Both the position numbers and the translations under genes were made by a program. From positions 5,169,007 through 5,233,006 of the forward strand of contig AP018180.1 of assembly GCA_002368155.1 (NCBI GenBank): DNA of 64,000 bases, in the 5' to 3' direction. How positions within the stretch are numbered: position 1 is the stretch's first letter; each line of letters begins with the position of its first letter. Under the pieces are notes generated by a model. That model was not told where the DNA came from. It searched no databases and worked only from the letters and a program-made list of their open reading frames with translations. Shown in pieces: positions 40,002-48,778 of this stretch. The stretch comes from Nostoc carneum NIES-2107 (GTDB taxonomy: Bacteria > Cyanobacteriota > Cyanobacteriia > Cyanobacteriales > Nostocaceae).

Positions 40002-41318
40002 ATGAAGAACTCTGTTTTTGGCGATAAAATTTACTCTTTCTTGCTGGGTCTTTACCGATGGTATTTACGCACACCAGAACGTTCTCTGGATGAGGCTTAT
40101 AACGCGGCATTAAAAATTAAAGAACTAGAAGATCAACATTTTAATGGTAATAAAATAGACCCCGACTTAGCCATGTACAGTAATAATGTCATGGATTATT
40201 TTGAGGCAGACTTAAGAAAGCAATTAAAAATTGCGCGAATGCGACTAACAGAGTTTAAAGGTAGTCGGTGGTTTTTAAATGAAGGAAATCAAAAAGCGGC
40301 GACTAAAGCAGGTGTAGAATATCCTGAACCTTACGTAATTTTAGAAAAGCTCAGGTTTATCGACCAAATTATTTCTAAATATACAATTGTGGATGAAGAA
40401 CCGAGTTCACTGGCTGTAGTTGATAGAACTCCGAAAGTTCCTACTAATTCAGCTATTAACCCTCCACCAATCACTAAACAAAAAGTTCCGATAACCGAGA
40501 GAAGCAAGCCTCAAGGAAAAGCAAATACAACGGGAATATTGCCCCGTTCAATTTTAAGTACCATTACTCGCCTGCAAGTAGAATTAGACCCTAATTCGGA
40601 ACAAGATGTAGTTCAAAATTTCCGGCAAACGCAAAAAAGAACCATCATATCTATTAGGTTTATTTTACTGTTAATTATTGTACCACTTTTAACCCATCAA
40701 CTAGCAAAAACATTAGTAGTTGGCCCTTTAATTGAACATTTTCGCGGTGCGGAAGCTGTGCAAATTTTCCTGAATGTAGAAATGGAAGAGGAAGCGTTAG
40801 CTACGCTAGAAAGGTTTGAAGAAAGGCTAAAATTTGAGAATTTGATTACCAAAGCACCGCCAATATCTACTGAAGAATTGGAAACTCACATGAAAGAGAA
40901 AGCAGGTGAGATTGCTGAGGAATTCCGCGAAGAAAGCGCGAATGCGATTAAAAATGTGTTTGCAGATATCTTTTCTGTAGGCGCGTTTATTTGGCTATTG
41001 CTTGTTAGTAAATCTTCTATCGTTACTATCAAAGAATTTTTCGATAATCTTGTCTATGGTCTGAGTGATAGCGCTAAGGCATTTATTATCATTTTGTTCA
41101 CTGATATATTTGTAGGGTTTCACTCCCCGCATGGTTGGGAAGTAATTTTAGAAGGGGTTTCTCGCCATTGGGGTTTACCAGCAAATAGAGATTTTATCTT
41201 CTTATTTATTGCTACGTTCCCGGTGATTTTAGATACGATTTTCAAATACTGGATTTTCCGTTACTTAAACCGGATATCACCTTCTGCAGTGGCGACATAT
41301 CATAATATGAATGAGTAG
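40002..41318 (+). CDS. pxcA: Proton extrusion protein PxcA (CemA family)
   Basis: Inner-membrane protein needed for light-induced proton extrusion in cyanobacteria, homologous to chloroplast CemA. The ATG at 40002 gives 438 residues; an in-frame TTG three codons earlier is an alternative. The soluble N-terminal part has WYLRTPERSLDEAYNAALKI and EADLRKQLKIARMRLTEFKGSRW. The C-terminal CemA domain has about four membrane helices (FILLLIIVPLLTHQL, GAFIWLLLVSKSS, AFIIILFTDIFVGFHSPHGWE, FIFLFIATFPVILDT) with the conserved FHSPHGWE. It is transcribed alone, convergent with the HEAT-NACHT gene 1 kb away. Confidence 0.93.
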   Translation: MKNSVFGDKIYSFLLGLYRWYLRTPERSLDEAYNAALKIKELEDQHFNGNKIDPDLAMYSNNVMDYFEADLRKQLKIARMRLTEFKGSRWFLNEGNQKAATKAGVEYPEPYVILEKLRFIDQIISKYTIVDEEPSSLAVVDRTPKVPTNSAINPPPITKQKVPITERSKPQGKANTTGILPRSILSTITRLQVELDPNSEQDVVQNFRQTQKRTIISIRFILLLIIVPLLTHQLAKTLVVGPLIEHFRGAEAVQIFLNVEMEEEALATLERFEERLKFENLITKAPPISTEELETHMKEKAGEIAEEFREESANAIKNVFADIFSVGAFIWLLLVSKSSIVTIKEFFDNLVYGLSDSAKAFIIILFTDIFVGFHSPHGWEVILEGVSRHWGLPANRDFIFLFIATFPVILDTIFKYWIFRYLNRISPSAVATYHNMNE

Positions 41319-41370
41319 TAAATTGGTCATTTGTCATTGGTCATTTGTCATTTGTATAGGATTTTGTAGG

Positions 41371-41396
41371 GTGCGTTAGGCGTAGCCGTAACGCAC
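41371..41396. repeat. REP-like palindrome (GTGCGTTA type)
   Basis: Arms GTGCGTTA...TAACGCAC around GGCGTAGCCG. Related elements lie at 16867-16905, 42141-42247 and 52745-52771. Just after pxcA. Confidence 0.8.
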
Positions 41397-41615
41397 GAAA
41401 AGCGTTTTTATTCAAAATTGGTTTTGGGGAAAAGGTGAAGGGTGAAGGGTGAAAGGTTGTTTCTTTCCCTTTTCCCATTTCCCTTTTTACCCTTAACCGA
41501 CAAGTATTGATATGAGTCTGATAACCATGCAATTGGATTTGAGAACAAGTGCGATCGCACTTTTTTGCCAGCCATTAGCCACAACGCTGGCTGAATCTAT
41601 TTAAAGGAGAAAGCA

Positions 41616-41696
41616 ATGGCTATTTTTGAGCAAGTAATTAGCTTAAATTTTTGCGGAAAACAGCAAAATGAGTGCGCGATTTACCGAAATGAGTAG
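41616..41696 (+). CDS. Possible 26-residue small protein
   Basis: A short frame of 26 codons starting with an ATG six bases after AAAGGAGA, one of the best Shine-Dalgarno sequences in the window. The peptide (MAIFEQVISLNFCGKQQNEC then AIYRNE) has no family I recognise. Its last 12 codons run into the 21-bp repeat array, where the same words (CGK-x-QNE) recur out to 41820 but interrupted by stops. It may be a genuine small protein, a translated leader, or the remnant of a longer repeat-containing gene. No promoter was identified. Confidence 0.3.
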   Translation: MAIFEQVISLNFCGKQQNECAIYRNE

Positions 41697-41940
41697 GCGT
41701 TAAGGCTTTTTACCTGCGGAAAACACTAAAATGAGTGCGTTATTTACCAAAATGAGTAAGCGTTAAGGCTTTTTGAGTAGGCGTTAAGGCTTTTTGCTTG
41801 CGGAAAACACCAAAATGAGAAGGCAATAAGGCTTTTTGGGTAGGTGAAATGGCTTTTTAAGTAGGTGAAATGGCTTTTTGCTTACTTGAAACAGCCAAAC
41901 GAGAAAGTTACAAGCCTTTTTGTTTACTCAAAATATAAAA
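41651..41940 (+). repeat. Degenerate array with 21-bp period
   Basis: Blocks starting with TTTTT and ending with AAGGC or ATGGC follow one another with lengths of 63, 21, 42, 21, 21 and 42 bases (41706 onward), so the phase of a 21-base unit is kept. Typical unit: TTTTTGAGTAGGCGTTAAGG plus C. Alternate units carry GCGGAAAACACCAAAATGAG. Confidence 0.75.
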
Positions 41941-42321
41941 ATGAGCACCTAATATGGAGAAATTATAAAGTGGGACTGGGGATTGGGGATTGGGGATTGG
42001 GAAGATGAATTGTAGGGTGCTACGGCTACGTTTACACGCTTTTAGAGAAAACAATCAGCTAAAATACTGCTGTTTTAACCAGAACTTCTGCCTTTTCCTT
42101 TTCCCTCTTTTCCCTTCAATTATTTAAAGTAAACCTTAAATTGTAGGATGCGTTAGCAGAGAGTACGGCATCGACAAAGATGGTGCGTTACGGCTAAATT
42201 TCATTGTCTCTAAGTCCGAAATCCTTGTACAGCCGTAACACACCCTACTTGATATTTACTTTTTGAGAAAACAATCAGCTAAAATACTGCTGATTTCTAG
42301 AAATTACACTCCCATAATCCA

Positions 42322-45300
42322 TCAATTTACGGCAGCACGGGGGCGCAATAATTGCACGAAGGTGTCACTTACAGTATGGTCTTTAGTATCGGCGGCGTAT
42401 TGAATAATTTTCTCCCGCAGTTCTTTGGCTGCATCTAAGGGGAGTAGGGTTGCTAGCAAGAAGTATACACCGCGAAAGCGCGGGTCGCCCATGTGATCGA
42501 TGAGACGTTTTTCCGCTTCTTCATTCTCACCGAGAAAGTTCTGCACTAAAAAGAATTCCATTATTTTGTCGTGGCGGAAATACCATTCTTTCTTGGCTGC
42601 GCCTTCTTCGTTTTGCCATTGACGGCTAACGACCATTTTATATTTCTCGTCTTCTAAAGACTGTAAAACTTGGTAAAATTCATCTCCCGGTAAAGCTTGT
42701 TCATCGTTCAGCCGCATATCATATACAGCTTGGGAGAACTTCTTCAGCGGAAATTCCTGTTTCCACTCTTGCTGGTATTCGGTAGCCATCAAATTATATT
42801 GCTGTTGTTGCAGGTGGAATAATTCGGGGTATTCGCCTTGGGCTAGCATCAACGCTACAACAGTTAAATCCATTGGGTTAGAAAGAATTCTGTTAACTGC
42901 GGCTAACTCTTCTGCTGATGGCTGGTTGTTGAGAGTTTGAGTTAAATAATTAGCGCAGGCTTGCTCGTATTCACTACCTTTAACTTTGGCATCTTTGGGC
43001 AGGCGGGGCTGACGGGAAATTAAGAATTGCTGAATTTGCCCTTGCTCAAGGGGTTGTAATTTATATATCTTAGCTGTTGAGGGTGGTGTCCACTCTAGGG
43101 GCTGGGTAGTCATGATGATGTTCCCCCGGAAGTAGCTTTCGACAAATTGAGTGATTTTCGCCCTGGTGTCGGCGGTAACTTCATTGAGTCCGTCGATGCA
43201 GATATCTAAAGCACCACTGTAAATCAAATTCTTGAGAAAATCAGCATCTTGCGCTTGCCCGTGCAGCTTGGCTTGAATCGCTTCAATTACCCCTTTGTCA
43301 CATTTGCGGGCGGGTAGATAAACCACCAGACGCGGTGAGGTTTTCACTAAATGGCGGAGAAACATGGATTTACCTAAGCCGGAATCGCCTTCAAGGACAA
43401 TTTGCCCTTTGATATTGGGTAGTACCTGGGTAATGGCTACGGGTTCCTCAGTATTGGGAAGTTTGACTTGCGAGTCGGGGAAGTAAGCTTGGGGGTTAAA
43501 ATTATCTAACCCAGCATCGGCAAGGAGGGAAGGCTGGAAAGGTTCAAATAACTTGCGGCGGAAGGGGGGAAACCAGGTGAGGAGAAAGCCGACATAGCCG
43601 ACACCGAGAATGCGCCTTACCCAAGGATTCCAGAAGAAGATGGCTTGGACTTGGGGAAATTTGGGATAAGCGAAGATGAGAGCAAGCCAAAAAGCAGCGT
43701 GAATTAATATAGTAGTTCTGGCGTTAAAAAACCACTGCCAACCCTTGAGATTAACTATTACTGATTGCAGCGAATCAGCTTCGTTGTATCCAGCTTTTTT
43801 CAGGTTGTTGTAGTGAGTTTCTAAAATCACAATATCTTGGGGTTTCCAAGAGACTTTTCTGGCGACTACAGCAATTTGCTTGGCTAAGTCTTCCCGTAAT
43901 CGTGCTAAACCTTGGCTAGATTCCCAAGCTTGAGCAAAGATCTTGAGAGTTTTATCAGCTTGAGCGTGGCTTAATGAAGTAGGAATTTTTTTAGGGTGAG
44001 GAAAACCCAGCCATGTCAGCAGTGTTTTGATTTCATCAGTGCCACCACTCAGGAAATATGTCAAAAATCGCCACTGTTCAAATTCTGATTGACCTGCGTA
44101 ATAAATGCTATCTAGAATTACCACAACTTTATTTAAGTTGAGTTGTTCTATCTTTCCCAATGCCACTGCTGCACTCAAACGAACATTTATGTCAACGGAT
44201 TGATCCTTGAGGATGTCGAGGATGTCTTTGACGTAGGGTTTGGCAGCTTCCCCCAGATTTCCCAATGCTGCTGCTGCACTGGCACGAACAATTGAGTCAA
44301 CGGATTGATCCTTGAGGATGTCAGCAATGTCTTTGACGTAGGGTTTGGCATCTTCCCCCAGATTTCCCAATGCCACTGCTGCACTGGAAAGAACAAAATT
44401 GCCAACAGATTGATCCTTGAGGAAGTTGAGGATGTCTTTGACGTATGGTTTGGCAGCTTCCCCCAGATTTCCCAATGCCGCTGCTGTATCGCCACGAACA
44501 TTTATGTCAACGGATTGATCCTTGAGGATATCAGCGATGTCTTTAACGTAGGGTTTGGCAGCTTCCCCCAGATTTCCCAATGCCGCTGCTGCACTCAAAC
44601 GAACATTTATGTCAACGGATTGATCCTTGAGGATGTCGAGGATGTCTTTGACGTAGGGTTTGGCAGCTTCCCCCAGATTTCCCAATGCCTCTACTGCACC
44701 AGCACGAACAATTGAGTCAACGGATTGATCCTTGAGGATGTCGAGGATGTCTTTAACGTAGGGCTTGCCAGCTTCCCCCAGATTTCCCAATGCCGCTGCT
44801 GTACCGTAACGAACATTTATGTCAACAGATTTATCCTTGAGGATGTCAGCGATGTCTTTGACGTAGGGTTTGCCAGCTTCCCCCAGATTTCCCAATGCCG
44901 CTGCTGCACGAACACGAACATTTATGTCAACAGATTTATCCTTGAGGATGTCAGCGATGTCTTTGATGTAGGGTTTGCCAGCTTCCCCCAGATTTCCCAG
45001 TGCCGCAGCTGCACGGGAACGAACAGAATTGTCAACAGTTTTATCTTTGAGGAAGTCGAGGATGTCTTTAACGTAGGGTTTGCTAGCTTTCCCCAGATTT
45101 CCCAATGCCGCTGCTGCACGGGAACGAACAGAATTGTCAACAGTTTTATCTTTGAGGAAGTCAAGGATGTCTTTAACATAGGGTTTGGCAGCTTCCCCCA
45201 GATTTCCCAATGCCTGTGCTGCACCGCCACGAACACTTGAGTCAACGGATTTATCCTTGAGGATATCAGCGATGTCTTTGATGTAGGGTTTGCCAGCTTC

Positions 45301-45648
45301 CCCCAGATTTCCCAATGCCTCTGCTCCACTGGAACGAACACTTGAGTCAACGGATTTATCCTTGAGGATTTTGGCAGCTTTCAGGGCAATATCCTCTGGT
45401 TTGGGAAACACCAATTGCAAATTTTTTAGATCGTATTCACCTAATTTATCAAAAGCGTTTTTCTTTACTCTGTCATGTCCATCATCAAGGGCAGCTACAA
45501 TACCGTTAATCTGCCAAGCTTCTGGCTTCGGCTTCGGCTGTTCTTTCGCACTCACCCAAGGTAAACACAGCAGGAGTGTCAACAGCAGGGTAAAGGGGAA
45601 GAGGAAGAAAAAGGAAAGCTTGTTACTCTGGCGGGGAATCGTGAGCAT
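42322..45648 (-). CDS. Membrane-anchored HEAT-repeat / NACHT NTPase
   Basis: About 1108 residues from the ATG at 45648 (an in-frame TTG lies at 45660). Order: N-terminal hydrophobic segment (signal or anchor, about residues 10-33), HEAT repeats (about 80-500) built of 12 units of exactly 35 residues (LGNLGEAAKPYVKDI core), two hydrophobic segments near 637-690, and a C-terminal NACHT ATPase with Walker A GDSGLGKSM (near 755) and Walker B LDICIDGLNEV (near 815). STAND NTPases usually place repeats after the NTPase, so the order is unusual. Which side of the membrane the repeats face is ambiguous: the N-terminus looks like a signal peptide, but KEQPKPKP after it is basic. Substrate or effector unknown; a signalling or defence role is inference. 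Confidence 0.88.
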   Translation of the reverse strand: MLTIPRQSNKLSFFFLFPFTLLLTLLLCLPWVSAKEQPKPKPEAWQINGIVAALDDGHDRVKKNAFDKLGEYDLKNLQLVFPKPEDIALKAAKILKDKSVDSSVRSSGAEALGNLGEAGKPYIKDIADILKDKSVDSSVRGGAAQALGNLGEAAKPYVKDILDFLKDKTVDNSVRSRAAAALGNLGKASKPYVKDILDFLKDKTVDNSVRSRAAAALGNLGEAGKPYIKDIADILKDKSVDINVRVRAAAALGNLGEAGKPYVKDIADILKDKSVDINVRYGTAAALGNLGEAGKPYVKDILDILKDQSVDSIVRAGAVEALGNLGEAAKPYVKDILDILKDQSVDINVRLSAAAALGNLGEAAKPYVKDIADILKDQSVDINVRGDTAAALGNLGEAAKPYVKDILNFLKDQSVGNFVLSSAAVALGNLGEDAKPYVKDIADILKDQSVDSIVRASAAAALGNLGEAAKPYVKDILDILKDQSVDINVRLSAAVALGKIEQLNLNKVVVILDSIYYAGQSEFEQWRFLTYFLSGGTDEIKTLLTWLGFPHPKKIPTSLSHAQADKTLKIFAQAWESSQGLARLREDLAKQIAVVARKVSWKPQDIVILETHYNNLKKAGYNEADSLQSVIVNLKGWQWFFNARTTILIHAAFWLALIFAYPKFPQVQAIFFWNPWVRRILGVGYVGFLLTWFPPFRRKLFEPFQPSLLADAGLDNFNPQAYFPDSQVKLPNTEEPVAITQVLPNIKGQIVLEGDSGLGKSMFLRHLVKTSPRLVVYLPARKCDKGVIEAIQAKLHGQAQDADFLKNLIYSGALDICIDGLNEVTADTRAKITQFVESYFRGNIIMTTQPLEWTPPSTAKIYKLQPLEQGQIQQFLISRQPRLPKDAKVKGSEYEQACANYLTQTLNNQPSAEELAAVNRILSNPMDLTVVALMLAQGEYPELFHLQQQQYNLMATEYQQEWKQEFPLKKFSQAVYDMRLNDEQALPGDEFYQVLQSLEDEKYKMVVSRQWQNEEGAAKKEWYFRHDKIMEFFLVQNFLGENEEAEKRLIDHMGDPRFRGVYFLLATLLPLDAAKELREKIIQYAADTKDHTVSDTFVQLLRPRAAVN
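44180..45380. repeat. Twelve direct 105-bp repeats inside the HEAT-NACHT gene
   Basis: The marker CGGATTGATC or CGGATTTATC (variants CAGATT, CAGTTT) recurs at 44196, 44301, 44406 and then every 105 bases to 45351 with no indel. Units are almost identical in DNA, including silent positions, with differences clustered in the block of about 20 bases coding for the residues after SVD. Confidence 0.95.
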
Positions 45649-45660
45649 AATTGGGGGCAA

Positions 45661-46249
45661 GGCGGCAGATTACACCGATTATGAGTATAGTATCAACCTT
45701 GCAATTCCTAATTCCTGATTGTGAATCTTTAAATACTCACTCACGAGTATTCAAGGCTCATTAACGAAGCTCGGTTTTTAGCTCTAATACCAATTTCATG
45801 TGAAGTTGCACATATTTAGATTCCCCTAAATCCCCCTTAAAAAGCTATGCATTATAAAGGCGACGGTGTACACACAAGTCGAAAAAATACCTAAGCTATG
45901 CATTAAAGGACTAAAATTTTGTAACACTTAAAGTATCGCCCTAACCGTCATCCCGCCCTGCAATGAATTGCGGGCTAATAGTCAAAGTCCACTCAAGTGG
46001 ACTGAAATATACTAGACCTTTTGCATGAATCTTTGCCCTCACCCTAAATCCCTCTCCCCCCGGGAGAGGGACTTTGATATCGGCTCCCCTTCTCCCGAAA
46101 TTGGGAGAAAAAGCTGGGGGATGAGGGTAAGTTTTGTATTCGTGCAAGAAGTCTATTGTTGAGAAAGTGCGATCGCCACAAATTGAACTACGATGTCTAC
46201 GACAGGCTACACCTGGGCTGTTGACTCTTGACAAATAACTTATTTTTTA
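45661..46249. other. Intergenic region between HEAT-NACHT gene and mltA
   Basis: No gene. It contains a direct repeat AAGCTATGCATTA (45843 and 45893), a perfect hairpin AGTCCACT-CA-AGTGGACT (45986-46003), and the second MITE type at 46013-46155. The tail GTTGACTCTTGACAAATAAC before mltA belongs to the heptamer repeats. Confidence 0.65.
46013..46155. mobile_element. MITE-like element, family 2
   Basis: 143 bases with imperfect terminal inverted repeats, TAGACCTTTTGCATGAAT at the left and the complement of TAGACTTCTTGCACGAAT at the right, continuing inward as CCCTCACCC and GATGAGGGTAA. The interior holds two palindromes (CCCTCTCCCC...GGGAGAGGG and CTTCTCCC...GGGAGAA). No coding capacity. TA dinucleotides flank it, compatible with a TA target. 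Confidence 0.75.
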
Positions 46250-47512
46250 ATGCTAAATAAACTTACAACTATATCTCTCAGCCTACCTGTTGTGCTATTA
46301 ACGTTCCTAGTAGGGATGGCTTCTTTAGGACAATTAAAACTCAGTCCCGCAGAATGTCAGCTGAAAAAGTGGTATCTTCCTGAATCATCTTCCGCCAATT
46401 CTCAGCAGAAATTACCAGTATTAATTCCCAGAGTCCCAGTTACTTGCTGTGAAGATGATACTTCTTGTATAGATCAGGCGATTTATCAAGTTGAAAATGG
46501 ACAACCAGCGCATAAAAAAGCGCTGTTACAGTCGATAGATCGCAGTCTGCGCTATTTACAAACACCCAGGGCGGAAGCGGCTTATCAAAATTATCAGGTA
46601 CCGGGAATTACACGCGATCGCGTTTACAAAAGTTTGATCAGATTCCGTCAGCTGCTACTAACGACAAATTCCGCAGCTGCATTGCATACAGCCATATCTC
46701 AAGAATTTGTACTGTATCAGTCAATTGGTAAGGATAGCAAAGGTTCAGTTTTGTTCACTGCCTATTATGAGCCAATGTATACAGCTAGTCGTCTACCGAC
46801 GGCAGAATACCGCTATCCTGTTTATAAATTACCTCCCGATTTAGATTCCTGGAGCTTACCCCATCCCACACGCCTGGAATTAGAAGGGGCTGACGGTTTG
46901 CAAGCTGCAAAGGGGAAACTGCGCGGCTTAGAGTTATTTTGGTTTCGCGATCGCCTGGAACCATACATGGTGCAAATTCAAGGTTCTGCGAAATTGCAAC
47001 TAACTGATGGTACGCTTACAAGTATTGGTTATGCAGGCAACATTGCGTATAATTACAAAAGCATTGGGCGAGAATTGGCGAACGATGGCAAATTACCGTT
47101 ACAAGGGATGACTATGCCTATAATTCTCGACTATTTCCAAAAGTATCCCCAAGAATTGAACGTATATATTCCTCGCGATCCCAGCTTTGTGTTTTTTCAA
47201 GAAACCAAAGGCGCACCTGCACAGGGTTCTATCAGTCAACCACTGACAGCCGAACGTTCCATTGCTACAGATAAATCTCTCATGCCTCCTGGTGCTTTAG
47301 CACTAATTCGCTCTGAGTTTCCCTTTGCTGATAGTACTGGTAAATTAAAACATCGCATTGTCAGCCGTTACGTACTCGATCAAGATACAGGCGGCGCGAT
47401 TAAAGGGCCTGGTAGAGTAGATTACTTTTTGGGGACTGGCAAAATAGCAGGCGATCGCGCTGGAGTCACAGTCAGCAATGGACAATTATTTTATCTATTA
47501 CTTAAGCCTTAA
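46250..47512 (+). CDS. mltA: Membrane-bound lytic murein transglycosylase A
   Basis: Lytic transglycosylase that cleaves glycan strands to 1,6-anhydro products in the periplasm. The 420 residues start with a signal or anchor (about 8-27), without a lipobox, then a cysteine-containing linker (VTCCEDDTSC), the MltA domain (FTAYYEPMYTASR, FWFRDRLEPYMVQIQGSAKLQL, IGYAGNIAYNYKSIGREL) and the 3D domain with the catalytic Asp region (DQDTGGAIKGPGRVDYFLGTG). Length and motif order are as expected. It is a single gene after the MITE. With murQ and the two PBP2s it adds to the cell wall functions in this window. Confidence 0.95.
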   Translation: MLNKLTTISLSLPVVLLTFLVGMASLGQLKLSPAECQLKKWYLPESSSANSQQKLPVLIPRVPVTCCEDDTSCIDQAIYQVENGQPAHKKALLQSIDRSLRYLQTPRAEAAYQNYQVPGITRDRVYKSLIRFRQLLLTTNSAAALHTAISQEFVLYQSIGKDSKGSVLFTAYYEPMYTASRLPTAEYRYPVYKLPPDLDSWSLPHPTRLELEGADGLQAAKGKLRGLELFWFRDRLEPYMVQIQGSAKLQLTDGTLTSIGYAGNIAYNYKSIGRELANDGKLPLQGMTMPIILDYFQKYPQELNVYIPRDPSFVFFQETKGAPAQGSISQPLTAERSIATDKSLMPPGALALIRSEFPFADSTGKLKHRIVSRYVLDQDTGGAIKGPGRVDYFLGTGKIAGDRAGVTVSNGQLFYLLLKP

Positions 47513-47893
47513 AAATAAATTTCTTGTGAATTTTCAGCAGCCAAATGTTGCTAAATTTGCAATTTTATTTTGGAACTTTTAAAAGCATTCTTCGTCATTG
47601 AATTTAGGTATTATTACAAAGTTGTTCTTGCTTTGATCATGAGCATGAATATTATTTGTAATAACACCTATTGCTCGATTACCGCCACATAAATTCCAAA
47701 GTTAAAAATCAAAAGTCAAAAATCTTAAGGCTGTGATTTGATAATTTTGGTTTCTGGGAATCGGTCTAATTATGTACGCCAATCTGTACGAGGAAGTTTT
47801 GATTGTTGCAGCTTGTTCTTGCCTTTAGCATCTATTCAACGGTCAAATTTCAGGCAATGGCACTAAATTTATCAGTTTACAATAGGGGTTAAC
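47513..47893. other. Intergenic region with a long inverted repeat
   Basis: 381 bases without a gene. The main structure is a 16-base inverted repeat at 47605-47620 and 47655-47670 (one mismatch) around a 34-base spacer. A/T-rich otherwise, with AAAAATCAAAAGTC short repeats near 47706. Confidence 0.6.
47605..47670. repeat. 16-bp inverted repeat with 34-bp spacer
   Basis: TAGGTATTATTACAAA and TTTGTAATAACACCTA are complementary apart from one position. Too long a loop and no T-tract for a usual terminator; it may be a MITE remnant or a structured RNA. Confidence 0.65.
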
Positions 47894-48346
47894 GTGCTAA
47901 GAATTTTAGTTGATGCCGATTTAATCTTAGAAGCTTTAATGAATCGCTACAACTGCGTAGAAGATGTTAGCAATCTCTTAGATGTAGCCCATCCTTTGGT
48001 GCAAATATATATAACTGATATCGGTTGGCAAAGGATTTCCAATTATATTAGTCGCCTGCAAAATTCTCAAATTGCTGAGATAGTAATTAATTGGTTACAA
48101 GAAAAAATCCAAATTTGCCCAGTTGACAACAGCATCTTACAACAAGCCAGAGTCTCACCCCTGCAAGATTTTGACTCTGCTGTAGAATTAGTTTGTGTGA
48201 GCGATCGCCTTCTTCATGCCATTGTCACCCACAAACCAGATAATTTTGCAGACGCACCGAATAAAGTGGTAATTTGGTCAATGACAGAATTGTGGGTGCG
48301 AGCAAATTTAGAGATGAAATATATGTATGCGGGGAAAGTAATTTAG
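47894..48346 (+). CDS. PIN-domain protein
   Basis: A protein of 150 residues, start GTG at 47894. The PIN nuclease pattern is visible: first acidic position in ILVDADLILEALMNR (Asp7/Asp9), then TDIGWQRI, then LQDFDSAVELVCVSDRLLHAIVTHKPDNF, where DFDSAVELVC corresponds to the D-x-x-D/E-A segment and the last part to the T-x-x-x-x-D-F motif. PIN proteins are usually RNases and often toxins, but no antitoxin precedes this gene on its strand. An XRE-type gene follows convergently, 17 bases away. Enzymatic activity is inferred. Confidence 0.8.
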   Translation: MLRILVDADLILEALMNRYNCVEDVSNLLDVAHPLVQIYITDIGWQRISNYISRLQNSQIAEIVINWLQEKIQICPVDNSILQQARVSPLQDFDSAVELVCVSDRLLHAIVTHKPDNFADAPNKVVIWSMTELWVRANLEMKYMYAGKVI

Positions 48347-48363
48347 TCCCACATACACAAAAT

Positions 48364-48696
48364 TCAAGTTGATGAGGGTGTACGAGAAGAAGCGATCGCG
48401 ATCGCTACATCCTCACGAGTTCCACCTACAATTAAAATTGTCCGAACCATCAAATCTAGAGAAACAGACGGATCGCCTGCTTCCATTTTGGCGACTCTTG
48501 ACTGACTAGAATTAATTTTTTTGGCTAAATTCGCCTGAGAAAGATTATGTTTGAGACGTAATTCTTTCAAATATCTACTTAAAGATAATTTCATCTCAAT
48601 AAAAGCTTCTTCCTCAGGGGAAAGTTCTAGAAAGTCAGATGCATTTCCTACACGCCAACCTGCTGCTTCTAGTCGTTGGCGTTTAGCTGTATCCAT
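48364..48696 (-). CDS. XRE-family HTH protein, antitoxin-like
   Basis: A protein of 110 residues with a helix-turn-helix of the XRE/HigA type (LKELRLKHNLSQANLAKKINSSQSRVAKMEAG, split here as residues 44-75) and an N-terminal extension rich in charged helices (LSPEEEAFIEMKLSLSRYL). This form is typical of antitoxins paired with RelE/HigB toxins that would precede it on its strand. Upstream (above 48696) there is no toxin frame, only a promoter region and a MITE. It is therefore an orphan antitoxin or a regulator. It converges with the PIN gene. Confidence 0.85.
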   Translation of the reverse strand: MDTAKRQRLEAAGWRVGNASDFLELSPEEEAFIEMKLSLSRYLKELRLKHNLSQANLAKKINSSQSRVAKMEAGDPSVSLDLMVRTILIVGGTREDVAIAIASSRTPSST

Positions 48697-48778
48697 AAGT
48701 CAGTTGTTTAGTTAGTGAATAAATTAACTATCCTGAGACATTCTGTCATATAACTTTAACCATTTTTGACAGTTTTAA

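Larger units (their letters stand above)
41319..42321. other. 1-kb intergenic region rich in repeats
   Basis: No large gene. From left to right: heptamers (TCATTTG), a GTGCGTTA palindrome, a TTTTGGGG/AAGGGTGAAGG tract, a short open frame with a strong ribosome binding site at 41616, the 21-bp-period array, GGGGATT heptamers (41973-42002) and a split GTGCGTTA palindrome (42141-42247). Confidence 0.7.

Noticed and set aside
44305-45240. Plus-strand open frames of 136 and 171 codons and minus-strand frames of 104 and 142 codons across the HEAT repeats
   Set aside because: They arise because the 105-bp period is a multiple of three, so any stop-free frame in one unit stays open; no family features and fully inside the HEAT-NACHT gene.
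44180-45380. Possible CRISPR array from regular spacing
   Set aside because: The whole 105-base unit is repeated, with no variable spacers; it codes for HEAT units.
45941-46234. 97-codon minus-strand frame before mltA
   Set aside because: Translates the family 2 MITE; no start signal.
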